From Massilia rhizosphaerae (GTDB lineage Bacteria; Pseudomonadota; Gammaproteobacteria; Burkholderiales; Burkholderiaceae_D), in NCBI RefSeq assembly GCF_016093545.1, contig NZ_JADKYX010000003.1, positions 62,001-126,000 on the forward strand: DNA of 64,000 nt, in the 5' to 3' direction. The notes beneath the pieces are model-generated. The model saw nothing but the letters and a program-made list of their open reading frames with translations. It did no database searches and was not told the origin of the DNA. Positions 11,732 to 23,114 of the stretch are shown piece after piece. Position numbers and translations under genes: made by a program. Numbering within the stretch: the stretch's first letter is position 1; each line of letters opens with the position of its first letter.

Positions 11732-14392
11732 ATGACCAAAGCCCTCATCATCGCCGAAAAGCCCTCCGTGGCGAACGACATCGCCAAGGCGCTCGGCGGC
11801 TTTACCAAGCACGATGAGTATTTCGAATCCGACGACTACGTCCTGTCGTCCGCCGTCGGCCACCTGCTCGAGATCGCGGTGCCCGAGGAATACGACGTCA
11901 AGCGCGGCAAATGGAGTTTTACGCACCTGCCGATGATTCCGCCTTACTTCGCGCTGAATCCGATCGCGAAGACCGAGTCGCGCCTCAAAGTGCTGAACAA
12001 GCTGATCAAGCGCAAGGATGTCGACACCCTGATCAACGCATGCGACGCGGGCCGCGAAGGTGAACTGATCTTCCGCCTGATCGCCCAGAACGCCAAGGCC
12101 AAGCAGACCGTCAAGCGCCTGTGGCTGCAATCGATGACGCCGAACGCCATCCGCGACGGCTTCGCCCACCTGCGCACCGACCAGGAGATGCTGCCGCTGG
12201 CCGACGCCGCGCGCTGCCGTTCCGAAGCGGACTGGCTGATCGGCATCAACGGCACCCGCGCGATGACCGCCTTCAACTCGAAGGAAGGCGGCTTCTACCT
12301 GACGACCGTCGGCCGCGTGCAGACGCCGACCCTGTCGATCGTCGTCGAGCGCGAAGAGAAGATCAAGAAATTCGTGCCGCGCGATTACTGGGAAGTGCGC
12401 GCGGAATTCCGCTGCGCCGCCGGCGTGTACGAAGGCCGCTGGCTCGACACGGGTTTCAAGAAGGACGAGAACGACCCCGAGAAGCGCGCCGAGCGCCTGT
12501 GGGCCAAGGCGGCCGCCGACGCCATCGTCGCCGCTTGCGCGGGTAAGCTGGGCAAGGTCACCGAGGAATCGAAACCGACGACGTCGATGGCGCCCGCGCT
12601 GTTCGACCTCACGTCGCTGCAGCGCGAGGCCAATGGCCGCTTCGGCTTCTCGGCCAAGAATACGCTGGGCCTGGCCCAGGCGTTGTACGAAAAACACAAG
12701 GTGCTGACCTATCCCCGTACGGATTCGCGCGCGCTGCCGGAAGACTACCTGAGCACGGTCAAGTCCACGCTGGAAGTGTTGAAGGGCAATTCGAACTATC
12801 TGCCGTTCGCCAAGCAGATCCTGGACAAGGGCTGGGTCAAGCCGAACAAGCGCATCTTCGACAACAGCAAGATCTCGGACCACTTCGCCATCATCCCGAC
12901 CGGCGTCGTGCCGAAGAACCTGTCCGAGCCGGAACAGAAGCTGTACGACCTCGTCACGCGCCGCTTCATGGCCGTGTTCTTCCCGGCCGCGGAATTCCTC
13001 GTGACGACGCGCTTCACGGAAGTGGAAGGCCACCAGTTCAAGACCGAGGGCAAGGTGATGACCAACCCCGGCTGGCTGGCCGTGTACGGCAAGGACACGA
13101 CGGGCGACGACAAGGACGGCGCCAGCCTCGTGCCGGTGGCGAAGGGCGAGCAGGTGCACACGGACAAGGTCACGGCCAACGGCCTCGTCACCAAGCCGCC
13201 CGCGCGCTACAACGAAGCGACCCTGCTGTCGGCGATGGAAGGCGCCGGCAAGCTGGTCGATTCCGACGAGTTGCGCGACGCCATGGCCGGCAAGGGCCTC
13301 GGCACGCCGGCCACGCGCGCCGCCATCATCGAAGGCTTGCTGACGGAAAAATATCTGCTGCGCGAAGGGCGGGAGATGATCCCGACCGCCAAGGCGTTCC
13401 AGCTAATGACGCTGCTGCGCGGCCTGGGCGTCAACGAATTGACGGCGCCGGAACTGACGGGCGAATGGGAATACAAGCTGTCGCAGATGGAAAAGGGGCA
13501 GATGTCGCGTGAAGAGTTCATGCGCGAAATCGCCGAGATGACCCAGATCATCGTCAAGCGCGCCAAGGAATACAACAACGACACGATCCCGGGCGAGTAC
13601 GCCACCTTGAAGACGCCATGCCCGAACTGCGGCGGCGTCGTCAAGGAAAACTACCGCCGCTTCGCCTGCACGAAGTGCGAATTCTCGATGAGCAAGGTGC
13701 CGGGCGGGCGCCAGTTCGAGATCGAGGAAGTCGAGGAGTTGCTGGAGAAACGCACGATCGGTCCGCTGCAGGGCTTCCGCTCGAAGATGGGCCGGCCGTT
13801 CGCCGCGATCCTGCGCATCGTGCGCGACGAGGACATCCACAACTACAAGCTGGAATTCGACTTCGGCCAGGACCAGGACGAGGGCGAGGATGGCGAGGGC
13901 GTCGACTTCACGGGCCAGACGCCGCTCGGCCCTTGCCCGAAATGCAACGGCAAGGTCTACGAGATGGGCCTGGCCTATGTCTGCGAACACACGGTGGCCA
14001 AGCCCAAGACCTGCGATTTCCGCAGCAGCCGCATCATCCTGCAGCAGGAGATCCTGCCCGAGCAGATGGCCAAGCTGCTGAACGAGGGCAAGACGGACCT
14101 GCTGCCGGGCTTTGTCTCGCAGCGCACCCGCCGCCCGTTCAAGGCCTTCCTCGTGCGCGGCAAGGACGGCAAGATCAGCTTCGAGTTCGAGGAGCGCAAG
14201 GCCAAGCCGGGCGCCAAGGCCAAGGAGCCGGCCGAGGAAGGGGACAGCGGCGCGGAAGCCGCCGCCGCCAAGCCGGCCGCGCGCAAGGCCGCGGCGAAAC
14301 CTGCGGCCAAGGCAGCCGCCAAGACCGTCGCCGCCAAGAAGGCGCCGGCCAAGCGCGCCACGGCGAGCAAGAAGGCGATCGCCGGCGAATGA
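11732..14392 (+). CDS. topB: DNA topoisomerase III
   Basis: A type IA topoisomerase of 886 residues that relaxes or decatenates DNA through a transient 5'-phosphotyrosine link. The Toprim domain opens with ALIIAEKPSVANDIAKALG and carries INACDAGREGELIF. The active-site tyrosine is in VLTYPRTDSRALP. Two C-terminal four-cysteine zinc-finger-like modules follow (CPNCGG...CTKC and CPKCNG...C...C), each near a topoisomerase C-terminal repeat (LLEKRTIGPLQGF; LLNEGKTDLLPGF). The last 60 or so residues are a Lys/Ala-rich basic tail, probably for nonspecific DNA binding. E. coli TopB is about 650 residues, so this is the long betaproteobacterial form. Confidence 0.93.
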   Translation: MTKALIIAEKPSVANDIAKALGGFTKHDEYFESDDYVLSSAVGHLLEIAVPEEYDVKRGKWSFTHLPMIPPYFALNPIAKTESRLKVLNKLIKRKDVDTLINACDAGREGELIFRLIAQNAKAKQTVKRLWLQSMTPNAIRDGFAHLRTDQEMLPLADAARCRSEADWLIGINGTRAMTAFNSKEGGFYLTTVGRVQTPTLSIVVEREEKIKKFVPRDYWEVRAEFRCAAGVYEGRWLDTGFKKDENDPEKRAERLWAKAAADAIVAACAGKLGKVTEESKPTTSMAPALFDLTSLQREANGRFGFSAKNTLGLAQALYEKHKVLTYPRTDSRALPEDYLSTVKSTLEVLKGNSNYLPFAKQILDKGWVKPNKRIFDNSKISDHFAIIPTGVVPKNLSEPEQKLYDLVTRRFMAVFFPAAEFLVTTRFTEVEGHQFKTEGKVMTNPGWLAVYGKDTTGDDKDGASLVPVAKGEQVHTDKVTANGLVTKPPARYNEATLLSAMEGAGKLVDSDELRDAMAGKGLGTPATRAAIIEGLLTEKYLLREGREMIPTAKAFQLMTLLRGLGVNELTAPELTGEWEYKLSQMEKGQMSREEFMREIAEMTQIIVKRAKEYNNDTIPGEYATLKTPCPNCGGVVKENYRRFACTKCEFSMSKVPGGRQFEIEEVEELLEKRTIGPLQGFRSKMGRPFAAILRIVRDEDIHNYKLEFDFGQDQDEGEDGEGVDFTGQTPLGPCPKCNGKVYEMGLAYVCEHTVAKPKTCDFRSSRIILQQEILPEQMAKLLNEGKTDLLPGFVSQRTRRPFKAFLVRGKDGKISFEFEERKAKPGAKAKEPAEEGDSGAEAAAAKPAARKAAAKPAAKAAAKTVAAKKAPAKRATASKKAIAGE

Positions 14393-14460
14393 GCCGCATT
14401 GCGTCGTCCCCGCCGCCGCGGGGATGACGCGCCTCAAGCGCGTACCGTTATCGGAGCATA

Positions 14461-14499
14461 AAAAAAACCGCGACCCTTCCGGCATCGCGGTTTTTTTTA
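14461..14499. terminator. Bidirectional rho-independent terminator
   Basis: A run of A, a stem AACCGCGA with TCGCGGTT, and a run of eight T lie between the convergent ends of topB and the small antitoxin-like gene. It can stop transcription from both sides. Confidence 0.9.
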
Positions 14500-14513
14500 C
14501 ATTCACTGGCGAA

Positions 14514-14726
14514 CTATTCGCGCCAGTCCTCCTGCAGTGCCCGGATGGCCGCTTCGCCATTGCGGATCGCCTTCACGCGGCGCACGATTTCGTTGCGCCA
14601 GGCCTCGTCGGCATCCTGGTCGCCGTCGTCGCTGTCCACCATCAGCAAACGCAACAGCTCATGCCTGTCATCGGGGGACAATTGCTGGATCTGGGCAGCC
14701 AATTCGGCGACCGTGGCGTTGGACAT
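14514..14726 (-). CDS. Addiction-module antitoxin-like small protein, no visible toxin
   Basis: A 70-residue acidic protein, MSNATVAELAAQIQQLSPDD followed by a C-terminal WRNEIVRRVKAIRNGEAAIR. The W-x-x-E-I-x-R-R-x-x-x-I-x-x-G pattern is that of the addiction module / unstable antitoxin family (PF09720 type). The start at 14726 is chosen because AGGAG precedes it. Such genes normally lie beside a RelE/ParE toxin. Here the neighbours are topB and a large peptidase fusion, so it is an orphan or a domesticated copy. Family assignment is from motif only. Confidence 0.65.
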   Translation of the reverse strand: MSNATVAELAAQIQQLSPDDRHELLRLLMVDSDDGDQDADEAWRNEIVRRVKAIRNGEAAIRALQEDWRE

Positions 14727-14772
14727 GTAGTCTCTCCTAGCAGAGTATTGTGACCAGATCATAACGTGAAGT

Positions 14773-17700
14773 TCAGTGCATGTCGACAGGCTGCATATTG
14801 TCTGTTGGCTTCTTGTCGATCAGCTTGTTGTCGGGGTCGATGCCGGCCCGCGCCGGACGGCCGTCGACCACCAGCACGACGCGCTGGTCGGCCTGGGTCA
14901 CGAGCCGGCGTTCGCGTGCGAGCGGGTTGCCGTCCTGGTCATCCACGCCGAATTCGATGTAGTCGCGCAGGGGCACGGCCAGTTCCTCGCCGTGGTCGCC
15001 GGCGCGCACCTTGCCGGCCGTGGCGCGGATCTCGACCTCGTACTTGCCGTCCGGCCGGCGGTGCGCCGTCGCGCTGTCGGCGTGGTTTTCGTACAGGACG
15101 ATGGACTCGAACAGGTCGTCGATCAGGTAGGCCTTGTCCGGCGGCGTGACGGCGCGCAGGCGCTCGACCAGGGTCGACACGGTCGGATACGGCGGCCCCT
15201 TGAACGCATATTCCAGCAGCAGGCCGTGCAGCACGCCGTCGACCGCGTCCTCGCCCACCAGGTCCTGCAGCAGGTACATCGCGAGGCTGCCCTTGTGGTA
15301 GTGGATGTAGCTCTGGTTTTCGTTCTGCGCGAGCGGCAGCTCCTTCTTGTTCTCGCGCGCGCGGCCCATCAGGTATTCCTCGAGGTCGTAGCGCAGGAAG
15401 CGCCGCATCTTGCCTGGCCCCAGCGTGGTCTTCATCGCCATCAGCGCCGTGTATTCCGCGAGGCTTTCCGACAGCACGGTCGCGCCGCGCATGTCGGCGC
15501 CGACGAGCTGGTGCGCCCACCACTGGTGGCCCACCTCGTGCGCGCTGACGTAGTACGGGTAATCGATGTCCTTGCGCGAGTCGGGATCGACCTTGGCGAT
15601 GAAGCCGGCGCTTTCCGAGAACGGGATCGTGCCCGGCGCCGCCTGCGCGTACGCCGCGTAGCGGGGAAACTCCGCGATGCGCAGCTCGCGGTTCTGGTAG
15701 GGGCTGAAATGCTTCGAGCCGTATTTGAGCGCCGCCTTGGCGCCGCGGATCATGCGGTCGACGTTGAAGGCGTGACCGGGCTGGTAATAGACGTCGATCG
15801 TCACGTCCTGCCAGCGGTCGTGGCGCACTTCGTAGCGGGCCGACTGGAACGTGTAGAAATCCAGCATGGGTTTGTCGGCCTTGTAATGGAACCAGCGCCG
15901 GCCGCCGCTCATCCACTCCTGTTGCAGCGTGCCCGGCGCGACGACCGTCTGGTCCGGGCTCGTGCTGACGACGGCGTCGAAGCGGATCCAGTCGGCGTCG
16001 TTGGCGAGGTAGCTGTTGGCGCGCGCCTTCTCGTCGTCGCGCGCGGCCATGGGTTCGCGGGGCGCGAGGCCGTGGCGCTTGCGGTCGCGGTCGTCCTCCA
16101 GCTCGAACGTGCGCTGGTAGCCGACGTGCGGCAGCATCTCGTTGGTGAAGAAGGTGCCGTTGCCGACGACGGCCGTGTCGCGGCCCAGGCCCAGGACGCC
16201 GCCGGGGGCGTCCAGCAGGTCGAATTCCAGCGCCACGCGCGCACCCGGTTGCAGGGGCGACGCCAGCAGGTAGCGATAAAAGCCGTGCTGCGGATCGGCG
16301 CGCAGCAGCCGCGCCGGCTGGGAGAAGCGGGGACGGAGTTCCGGGCCGGGTTTCTGGAACAGGATGACGTCGCGGATCGGGGCGCCCGTGCGGTTTTCCA
16401 GCTGGTAGAAGCCGTGCACCTTCAGCGTGCGGGAGCCGGGGTAGATGTCCACCTGCAGGCCGACGTCCGCGATGCGCGGCTGCGGCAGTGGCGCGTAGCG
16501 CTTGTAGCGCAGCTCGTAGTCGGCGCGGACCTGCTCCTTGTGCCATGCGGTCTGGTAGGCGCCCAGGTGCACGAGGTTGTACCACAGCAGGGCGCCGCTG
16601 GCGGCGAAGATCAGGATGCCGGCCGCGAAACCGCCCAGCACTCCGGGCGTCAGGCGCCGGCGCGCCAGCTGCAGGCGTTCGGCGAAGGTATCGCTCACGC
16701 CGCGCGGCCACAGCACGAGCGCGGCGGTGAACAGGACGATGGCCGCGCCGCCCCAGTAGACTTGCAGCGCGCGCTGCAGCGGCAGGTAGTGGCCGAAGCC
16801 GTTCATGGCCGAATAGGTCACGTCCGGCAGCGCGCCGTACACGAGCATCGGGTGATCCAGGCCGAAGCCGCCGAGGAACAGCGTGGCCACGTAATAGACC
16901 ACCAGCGCGAAATAGGCGAGGTATTTGTGGTTCAGGATGGCCTGGGCGGCGATCGCCAGCACGGCCAGCAGCACGTAGCGGGGCAGCAGGATGCCGAACA
17001 GCGTGAAGAGGTACAGGCCCGGCTCCAGCGTCACGTAGCCGTGCGCCAGCTGGATGCCCATGCCGCACACCATCGCGGCCACCAGCAGCAGGATCTGCAG
17101 GCCGACGAGGGCGATGGTCTTGGCCGCCAGCGGCAGCCAGCTGGGCACGGGCAGCGCGTCCAGCATCTGGGCCATGCGCGCCTCGCGCTCGCGCCACACC
17201 ATCTCGCCCGCATAGAACGTCGTGACGACCAGCAGGAACAGCGCGAACACGTCGCGGATCAGCTCCAGCACCATGTACGTGACGGGGTAGGTTTTCGTGC
17301 CGTACATCGAGCCCATGTCGAGCGAGCTGACGATGAGGGTCAGCATGCCGGCCAGGACGATCACGGCGAAATAGACGTTCTTGACGGATTCCCGGAACGC
17401 GAGCCAGCTCGATTTCGCCAGCAGCACGGCGAGGCTGCGCGCGGCGAAGTCGGGCGTCTCGTGCAGGTCGGCGGCGGCCGGTGCCGCTTGCGGCGCGGCC
17501 TGGGCATCGGGCCGCGCCTGGCCGCGCCGGCTCGCGGGCGCGGACACGAAGCTGAAGCGCCAGTAGCCGAGCAGCAGGACGACGAGCGAGAACGCCGACC
17601 AGATCGCGCGGTTGACCAGGTAGACGCCGGCGAACGGGACCTGCAGCGTGTTGCGCTCCGTGAGGCTCCAGTATTCGGTGAGGCGGATCAGCGCCGTCGT

Positions 17701-18354
17701 GCCGAACGGGTCGATCAGCGCCGCCAGCGTCTTGTAGTCGAGGTCGCGCGCCAGCGACGGGGCGACGATGTAACCGATCAGCATGACGACGCTGGCCACG
17801 TACACGGGCAGCATGCGCCGGGTGAGCGCCGCGAGCACGAAGAAGATGGCGCCGAAGATGAACAGGTTCGGCAGCAGCGTGAGGAAGTAGGGGCGCAGGT
17901 AGCCCGTCACCGAATACGGGCCGAGGCGCCCCGCGTCGATGCCGGGCAGCGCGGCGCCCAGCAGGGTGCCGAACAGCAGCGACGAGAACACGACGGCCAG
18001 CGTGGCCAGCGCGCCGAGGAAGCGGCCGAACACGTAGGCGTATTTCGGGATCGGGGCGCTGAAGAAGAAGTGGTGCATCTCGTATTCGAAGTCCTGCTGC
18101 ACCGAGCGTCCCGTCATCGCGGCGACGACGATCACGCCGAGGGAACCGAGGAAGGCCACGCTCAGCGCGATCTGGCGCGGCGCGTTGATCAGCACGCGGC
18201 CGCCGAACGACACGAAGGCTTCCTTGAACACGCCGCCCGCGGCCGCCATCCACAGCAGGGCCAGCGCGAAGAAGGCGAAGAAATACACCCACGTCGACAG
18301 CAGCTTGAGGCGCTGCCGGGCCTCGAAACCGGCGATGGCGAGGAGCGCGCCCAT
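14773..18354 (-). CDS. ABC-2 permease fused to an M1-family metallopeptidase
   Basis: A 1193-residue inner-membrane protein. The first 580 or so residues hold two sets of ABC-2 permease helices with a linker near residue 290 (rich in Ala/Pro), followed by an extracytoplasmic M1 aminopeptidase domain. The zinc site is HEVGH (His939 to His943), with the third ligand expected to be the Glu in SESLAEY about 20 residues on. The gene lies three bases after its ATPase partner (18358-19251), so the two form one transporter. Such fusions are known in Proteobacteria and Bacteroidetes, but substrate and peptidase target are not. The C-terminal tail is hydrophilic and acidic. Confidence 0.9.
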   Translation of the reverse strand: MGALLAIAGFEARQRLKLLSTWVYFFAFFALALLWMAAAGGVFKEAFVSFGGRVLINAPRQIALSVAFLGSLGVIVVAAMTGRSVQQDFEYEMHHFFFSAPIPKYAYVFGRFLGALATLAVVFSSLLFGTLLGAALPGIDAGRLGPYSVTGYLRPYFLTLLPNLFIFGAIFFVLAALTRRMLPVYVASVVMLIGYIVAPSLARDLDYKTLAALIDPFGTTALIRLTEYWSLTERNTLQVPFAGVYLVNRAIWSAFSLVVLLLGYWRFSFVSAPASRRGQARPDAQAAPQAAPAAADLHETPDFAARSLAVLLAKSSWLAFRESVKNVYFAVIVLAGMLTLIVSSLDMGSMYGTKTYPVTYMVLELIRDVFALFLLVVTTFYAGEMVWREREARMAQMLDALPVPSWLPLAAKTIALVGLQILLLVAAMVCGMGIQLAHGYVTLEPGLYLFTLFGILLPRYVLLAVLAIAAQAILNHKYLAYFALVVYYVATLFLGGFGLDHPMLVYGALPDVTYSAMNGFGHYLPLQRALQVYWGGAAIVLFTAALVLWPRGVSDTFAERLQLARRRLTPGVLGGFAAGILIFAASGALLWYNLVHLGAYQTAWHKEQVRADYELRYKRYAPLPQPRIADVGLQVDIYPGSRTLKVHGFYQLENRTGAPIRDVILFQKPGPELRPRFSQPARLLRADPQHGFYRYLLASPLQPGARVALEFDLLDAPGGVLGLGRDTAVVGNGTFFTNEMLPHVGYQRTFELEDDRDRKRHGLAPREPMAARDDEKARANSYLANDADWIRFDAVVSTSPDQTVVAPGTLQQEWMSGGRRWFHYKADKPMLDFYTFQSARYEVRHDRWQDVTIDVYYQPGHAFNVDRMIRGAKAALKYGSKHFSPYQNRELRIAEFPRYAAYAQAAPGTIPFSESAGFIAKVDPDSRKDIDYPYYVSAHEVGHQWWAHQLVGADMRGATVLSESLAEYTALMAMKTTLGPGKMRRFLRYDLEEYLMGRARENKKELPLAQNENQSYIHYHKGSLAMYLLQDLVGEDAVDGVLHGLLLEYAFKGPPYPTVSTLVERLRAVTPPDKAYLIDDLFESIVLYENHADSATAHRRPDGKYEVEIRATAGKVRAGDHGEELAVPLRDYIEFGVDDQDGNPLARERRLVTQADQRVVLVVDGRPARAGIDPDNKLIDKKPTDNMQPVDMH

Positions 18355-18357
18355 GAA

Positions 18358-19251
18358 TCAGCAGTTCCCGGCCAGGTCGTTGTGGCGGCCGGCGATGGTG
18401 GCGAAGTAGACGTCTTCCAGGGTCGGATGGATCGGCTCGAAGTCGTCGCCGGGATAGCGGTCGGCGGCCACGTGGATCAGGGTGCGGCCGGACAGCAGGC
18501 GCGTGGAGATGACGGTGTGGCGCTTCTGGAAGGCGGGCAGGTCCGCCTTGTTCACGACGCGCGCCCAGATCTTGCCCTCGATGCCTTCGATGAGGCGGGC
18601 CGGCTCGCCGCACAGCAGCACGTGGCCCTTGTTGATGATCGCCATGTTGGCGCACAGGTCGGCCACGTCGGACACGATGTGCGTGGACAGGATCACGGTC
18701 TTGTCCTCGCCGATGTCGGACAGCAGGTTGTGGAAGCGCACGCGTTCCTGCGGGTCGAGGCCGGCCGTCGGTTCGTCGACGATGATCAGTTGCGGATCGC
18801 CGAGCAGCGCCTGGGCGATGCCGAAGCGCTGGCGCATGCCGCCGGAAAAGGTGCCCAGTTTCTCGTTGCGCACCTCGAACAGATTGGTCTGCTGCAGCAG
18901 GGCGTCGACGACTTCGCGCCGGCGGTGGCGCTGCGACAGGCCTTTCAATTGCGCGAAATGGTCGAGCAGTTCGTAGGCGGTCACTTTCGGGTAGACGCCG
19001 AAGTCCTGCGGCAGATAGCCCAGCAGGCGGCGCACTTCGTCCTGTTCGTCGAGCACGTCGATGTCGTCCAGGAAGACGGAACCGCTGTCGCACTCCTGCA
19101 AGGTGGCGAGGATCCGCATCAGGGTCGACTTGCCGGCGCCGTTCGGGCCCAGCAGGCCGAACATTCCCGGCGGGATGCTCAGCGTGACCCCGTCCAGCGC
19201 GACCACGCCATTGGCATAGGTCTTGGACAAGTTGCGGATCTGTAATTCCAT
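18358..19251 (-). CDS. ABC transporter ATP-binding protein partner of the M1 fusion permease
   Basis: A 297-residue ATPase with Walker A GPNGAGKST, the signature TFSGGMRQRFGIAQAL, Walker B LIIVDEPTAGLDP and switch His in LSTHIV. The start at MELQIRNLSKTYANGV gives a normal N-terminus; the in-frame extension to 19341 is not family-like. The C-terminal 80 residues are a variable regulatory region. It directly precedes the permease/peptidase gene with a 3-base gap and energises it at the cytoplasmic face. Confidence 0.92.
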   Translation of the reverse strand: MELQIRNLSKTYANGVVALDGVTLSIPPGMFGLLGPNGAGKSTLMRILATLQECDSGSVFLDDIDVLDEQDEVRRLLGYLPQDFGVYPKVTAYELLDHFAQLKGLSQRHRRREVVDALLQQTNLFEVRNEKLGTFSGGMRQRFGIAQALLGDPQLIIVDEPTAGLDPQERVRFHNLLSDIGEDKTVILSTHIVSDVADLCANMAIINKGHVLLCGEPARLIEGIEGKIWARVVNKADLPAFQKRHTVISTRLLSGRTLIHVAADRYPGDDFEPIHPTLEDVYFATIAGRHNDLAGNC

Positions 19252-19469
19252 GGGCACTCCCGTTGCGTGTGACAATGCACGTATTTCATGACTGTTGCAT
19301 TGTATTAAAAACGAGACGAAGCGGCAGCAGCCGTGCGACACACCGCGTTTTCACAAGTCCAGAGTGCAGAAAAGCGGGAGCAGGATGCAGGCCAGCATAC
19401 GGTACGGCATGCTTTCTGTCCAGTTTGGCAACATTGCCGATGCTGTCGAGACGGGCGCATAATGGCCGC

Positions 19470-19922
19470 ATGGATACGCTCATCAAGGACAAGATCCTGG
19501 CCGTCACGCGCCAGGGCCGCACCCGGGCCGAATCGACGGACTGGTTCCGCGTCACCGTCGGCCTGGTCTACCTGGCCGGGTTGATGACGAAGGAAGCCAT
19601 CGATTTCAAGACGGTGGACCGCGACTTCAACCGCTTCATCTACCACACGATCGGCGCCGGCCACACGATCACGAGCATCCTGCAATTCATGAGCGGCCGG
19701 CGGGTCCTGCCGGTGGTGCAGTCCGAGCGCTTCATCGCGGCTTTTACCGGCGCCTGCCCCGACGTGCCGGCCGATTCGATCCCGTTCCTGCTGGAGCTGA
19801 ACCTGGGCGTCGCGAAGAACATCTCGAAGCTGGAAGTGGAGGGGCCGCTGCACGACTGGCTGGAGGCGCGCAAACGCGCCCAGAAAACGCGCGAGGAAGG
19901 GCCGGCGGACGAAGGCATATAA
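19470..19922 (+). CDS. Conserved hypothetical protein
   Basis: A 150-residue soluble protein starting [19 protein letters not shown]. It is mostly helical, with a hydrophobic stretch [16 protein letters not shown] too short and mixed to be a certain membrane segment, and a charged C-terminus. I do not recognise the family. The start is placed at 19470 because the earlier in-frame codons look non-coding. It lies 38 bases before coq7 on the same strand and may be co-transcribed with it. Confidence 0.65.
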   Translation: MDTLIKDKILAVTRQGRTRAESTDWFRVTVGLVYLAGLMTKEAIDFKTVDRDFNRFIYHTIGAGHTITSILQFMSGRRVLPVVQSERFIAAFTGACPDVPADSIPFLLELNLGVAKNISKLEVEGPLHDWLEARKRAQKTREEGPADEGI

Positions 19923-19960
19923 TTCGGCTTATCGAACAACATGCTGAAAAGGCCTTTTTC

Positions 19961-20608
19961 ATGAGTACCGCATCCCGCATCCTCCATCCCCTCGACCACT
20001 TCATCGTCGGCGTCGACAAGGCGTTGCGCGTCGTGGGGGGCGTGGCGAAGGCCGGGCGGCCGAATCCGGGCATCTCGGCCCCCGACTGCGAACTGAACGC
20101 CCAGGAACAGCGCCATAGCGCCGGCCTGATGCGCGTGAACCACGTGGGCGAAGTGTGCGCCCAGGCCCTGTACGATTCCCAGGGCCGGCGCGCGTCGACG
20201 CAAGCCATGCGCGCCCAGTTCGAACAATCCGGCCGCGAGGAAGAAGATCACCTGGCCTGGACGGCCGAGCGCCTGGCCGAGCTGGGCTCGCAGCCGAGCC
20301 TATTGAATCCGCTGTGGTATGTGGGCGCCTATGCGCTGGGGACGGTCGCGTCGCGCCTGGGCGACGCCGTCAGCCTCGGCTTCGTCGTGGAGACGGAGCG
20401 CCAAGTGGAAGCGCACCTGAACAGCCACCTCGACCGCTTGCCGCCGCAGGACGCGAAATCGCGCGCGATCGTCACCCGGATGCGCGACGACGAGATCGAA
20501 CACGGCGCCAAGGCCGAGGCGATGGGCGCCGCCGAGATGCCGTTGCCCGTGAAGGCGGCGATGCGCGCCATGGCCAAGGTGATGACCACGGCGGCGTATT
20601 ACATTTGA
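19961..20608 (+). CDS. coq7: 2-polyprenyl-3-methyl-6-methoxy-1,4-benzoquinone monooxygenase (Coq7 type)
   Basis: A 215-residue di-iron hydroxylase for the last ring hydroxylation of ubiquinone synthesis. The ferritin-like ligand motifs are visible: [37 protein letters not shown] and [11 protein letters not shown], giving the Glu/His set of the family. Length is as usual for the bacterial Coq7 form. It acts at the inner membrane and needs oxygen, so the host respires aerobically. The gene ends just before the palindrome at 20638. Confidence 0.95.
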   Translation: MSTASRILHPLDHFIVGVDKALRVVGGVAKAGRPNPGISAPDCELNAQEQRHSAGLMRVNHVGEVCAQALYDSQGRRASTQAMRAQFEQSGREEEDHLAWTAERLAELGSQPSLLNPLWYVGAYALGTVASRLGDAVSLGFVVETERQVEAHLNSHLDRLPPQDAKSRAIVTRMRDDEIEHGAKAEAMGAAEMPLPVKAAMRAMAKVMTTAAYYI

Positions 20609-20637
20609 TCGTAACGCCGCGGGCACGGCGGCGCGGC

Positions 20638-20669
20638 CGTAGGGTGGGCGGCCCTCCGCCCACCATGCG
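20638..20669. repeat. GTAGGGTGGGC palindromic repeat, single unit
   Basis: CGTAGGGTGGGCGGCCCTCCGCCCACCATGCG-type unit lying between the convergent coq7 and osmC-like genes. The inner stem GTGGGCGG with CCGCCCAC could terminate transcription in both directions. It belongs to the same family as the pairs at 560-658, 59299-59369 and 60624-60687. Confidence 0.8.
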
Positions 20670-20681
20670 TCGCCACGAAAA

Positions 20682-21104
20682 TCAGCCCTCGACGATCTCG
20701 AACGAATGCGTGATCTCGGCCGTCTTGGCCAGCATGATCGACGCCGAGCAGTACTTGTCGTGCGACAGGTTCACCGCGCGCTCGACGGTGGCCGGCTTGA
20801 GGTTGCGGCCCGTGACGGTGAAGTGGAAGTGGATCTTGGTGAACACCTTCGGATCCGTCTCGGCGCGCTCGGCCTTCAGCGTGACCTCGCAGCCGCGCAC
20901 GTCCTCGCGGCTGCGCTTGAGGATCAGCACGATGTCGAACGCGGTGCAGCCGCCGGCACCCAGCAGCACCATTTCCATCGGGCGCGGCGCCAGGTTGTGG
21001 CCGCCGCCTTCGGGCGCGCCATCCATGTTGACCAGGTGGCCGGAGCCGGTCTCGGCCCGGAAACTCATCCCGGACGGTCCGTTCCAGCTGACTTTGACTT
21101 CCAT
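20682..21104 (-). CDS. OsmC family protein
   Basis: A 140-residue cytoplasmic protein of the OsmC/Ohr fold, nearest the YhfA-like branch. It has a redox-type cysteine in GAGGCTAFDIVLILK and another in VRGCEVTLK. Starting at MEVKVSWNGPSG (21104) gives the conserved first strand, with GGAG nine bases before. Members reduce hydroperoxides or have unknown targets; the exact substrate here is not evident. Confidence 0.88.
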   Translation of the reverse strand: MEVKVSWNGPSGMSFRAETGSGHLVNMDGAPEGGGHNLAPRPMEMVLLGAGGCTAFDIVLILKRSREDVRGCEVTLKAERAETDPKVFTKIHFHFTVTGRNLKPATVERAVNLSHDKYCSASIMLAKTAEITHSFEIVEG

Positions 21105-21187
21105 CGATTTCTCCGCGTTGGTTGGTAGTGAAGACATCCATTCTAAGCCAGCGGGGCGCGCCGCGCTGACGCGGGTTCATTCCCCAT

Positions 21188-22365
21188 TCAGACGGCCAGC
21201 ACGTAGCGCTCGCTCTTCATGCGCCACGCGGCGAACGCGACGGCCGCCCAGGCTGCGGCGGCGGAGCACAGGAACGTCAGCACGAACGGCAGGAAGCCGA
21301 TGTCGCCGCCCCTCGCAGTTTCGCGCAGCAGGGTCTGGTTCGACAGCATGGGCACGAGGTACATCCACGACGCCGTCTTCAGCTGCAGCATCGACACGGC
21401 GAGCCCCGGCAGCATCGGCACCAGCATCACGATCGACAGCACGCTCTGCGCTTCCTTGAACGAGCGCGCGTTCATCGCCACCGCGATCTGCATGCCGGCC
21501 GCGCACAGCGACAGCGGCACGGACGCCAGGCAGACGAGCAGCAGCCGGCCCCAGCCCACGCGCCACGTCATGCCGATTTCTTCCAGCGGCATCCACGACA
21601 GGATCGCGTGCGCCAGCATCAGCTCCAGCGTGATGCCGACGATGGCGAGCGCCGCCGCCGCGAGCCATTTGCCGGTGACGAGTTCCCACGTGCGTATGGG
21701 TTGCGCCATCAGCACTTCGAGCGAACGGCGTTCGCGCTCGCCCGCCGTCGAATCGACCGCCGCCGACAGGCCGCAGATGAACGCGGGGAAGAACAGGAAG
21801 CCGAGGATGCCGCCGATGATGCCGGCCGAGCGCGCGGCCGTCGTGCCCGTGTCGTAGCGCTGCACCTGCACGGGCGACAGCGTCGCCGGCGACACGCCGT
21901 GCGCCAGCAGGCGCGCGCTGGCGACGTTGGCGCCGTACGCGTTCAGCACGTCCTCGACGTCGCGCCGGCCGTCCTGCTCCGTCGACGAGTCGTACCACAG
22001 CTCGATGCGGGCCGGCCGCATCGCTTCGTAGTCGCGCGCGTACTTGGGGGGCAGGCGCAGCACGGCGGCGGCTTTCCTTGCGCGCAGCAGCTCGCCGATC
22101 GCGGCTTCGTCCAGCGGCGGCGTGGCGTGGATGGTGACGTTCTTCTGCTTCAGCTGGGCCATCAAGGTGGGCGCCTGCGCGCCGCCGATCACGGCCAGCA
22201 CGATGCCTTCGCGCTCGGGCTTCGTCGCGCGGTCGATCCACTGGTGCAGCAGCACGCCCAGCAGCACCGGGTACATCAGGGTGAACAGGGCCAGCAGGCC
22301 GAGCGAGCGCTTGTCGCGCAGCGATTCGCGCAACTCTTTCTTGAACACGACGAGGAACTTGGCGC

Positions 22366-22369
<4 letters not shown>
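21188..22369 (-). CDS. NatB-like ABC-2 transporter permease
   Basis: A 393-residue inner-membrane permease, starting MSAKFLVVFKKELRESLRDKR. One helix near residue 30 is followed by a large extracytoplasmic loop of about 150 residues and then five helices, the layout of the NatB / ABC-2 (ABC2_membrane_3) group. The start overlaps the stop of the upstream ATPase gene (ATGA), so the two are coupled. NatAB of Bacillus exports sodium, but this group is broad and the substrate here is unknown. Confidence 0.87.
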
Positions 22370-23100
<731 letters not shown>

Positions 23101-23114
23101 ATGCGGACCTGGGT

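Noticed and set aside
14776..19245. A 1489-codon open frame on the plus strand
   Set aside because: It lies antisense to the ABC/M1 fusion and its ATPase, which have clear motifs. Its translation is Arg/His/Gln-rich with no domain, as expected of a shadow frame in high-GC DNA.
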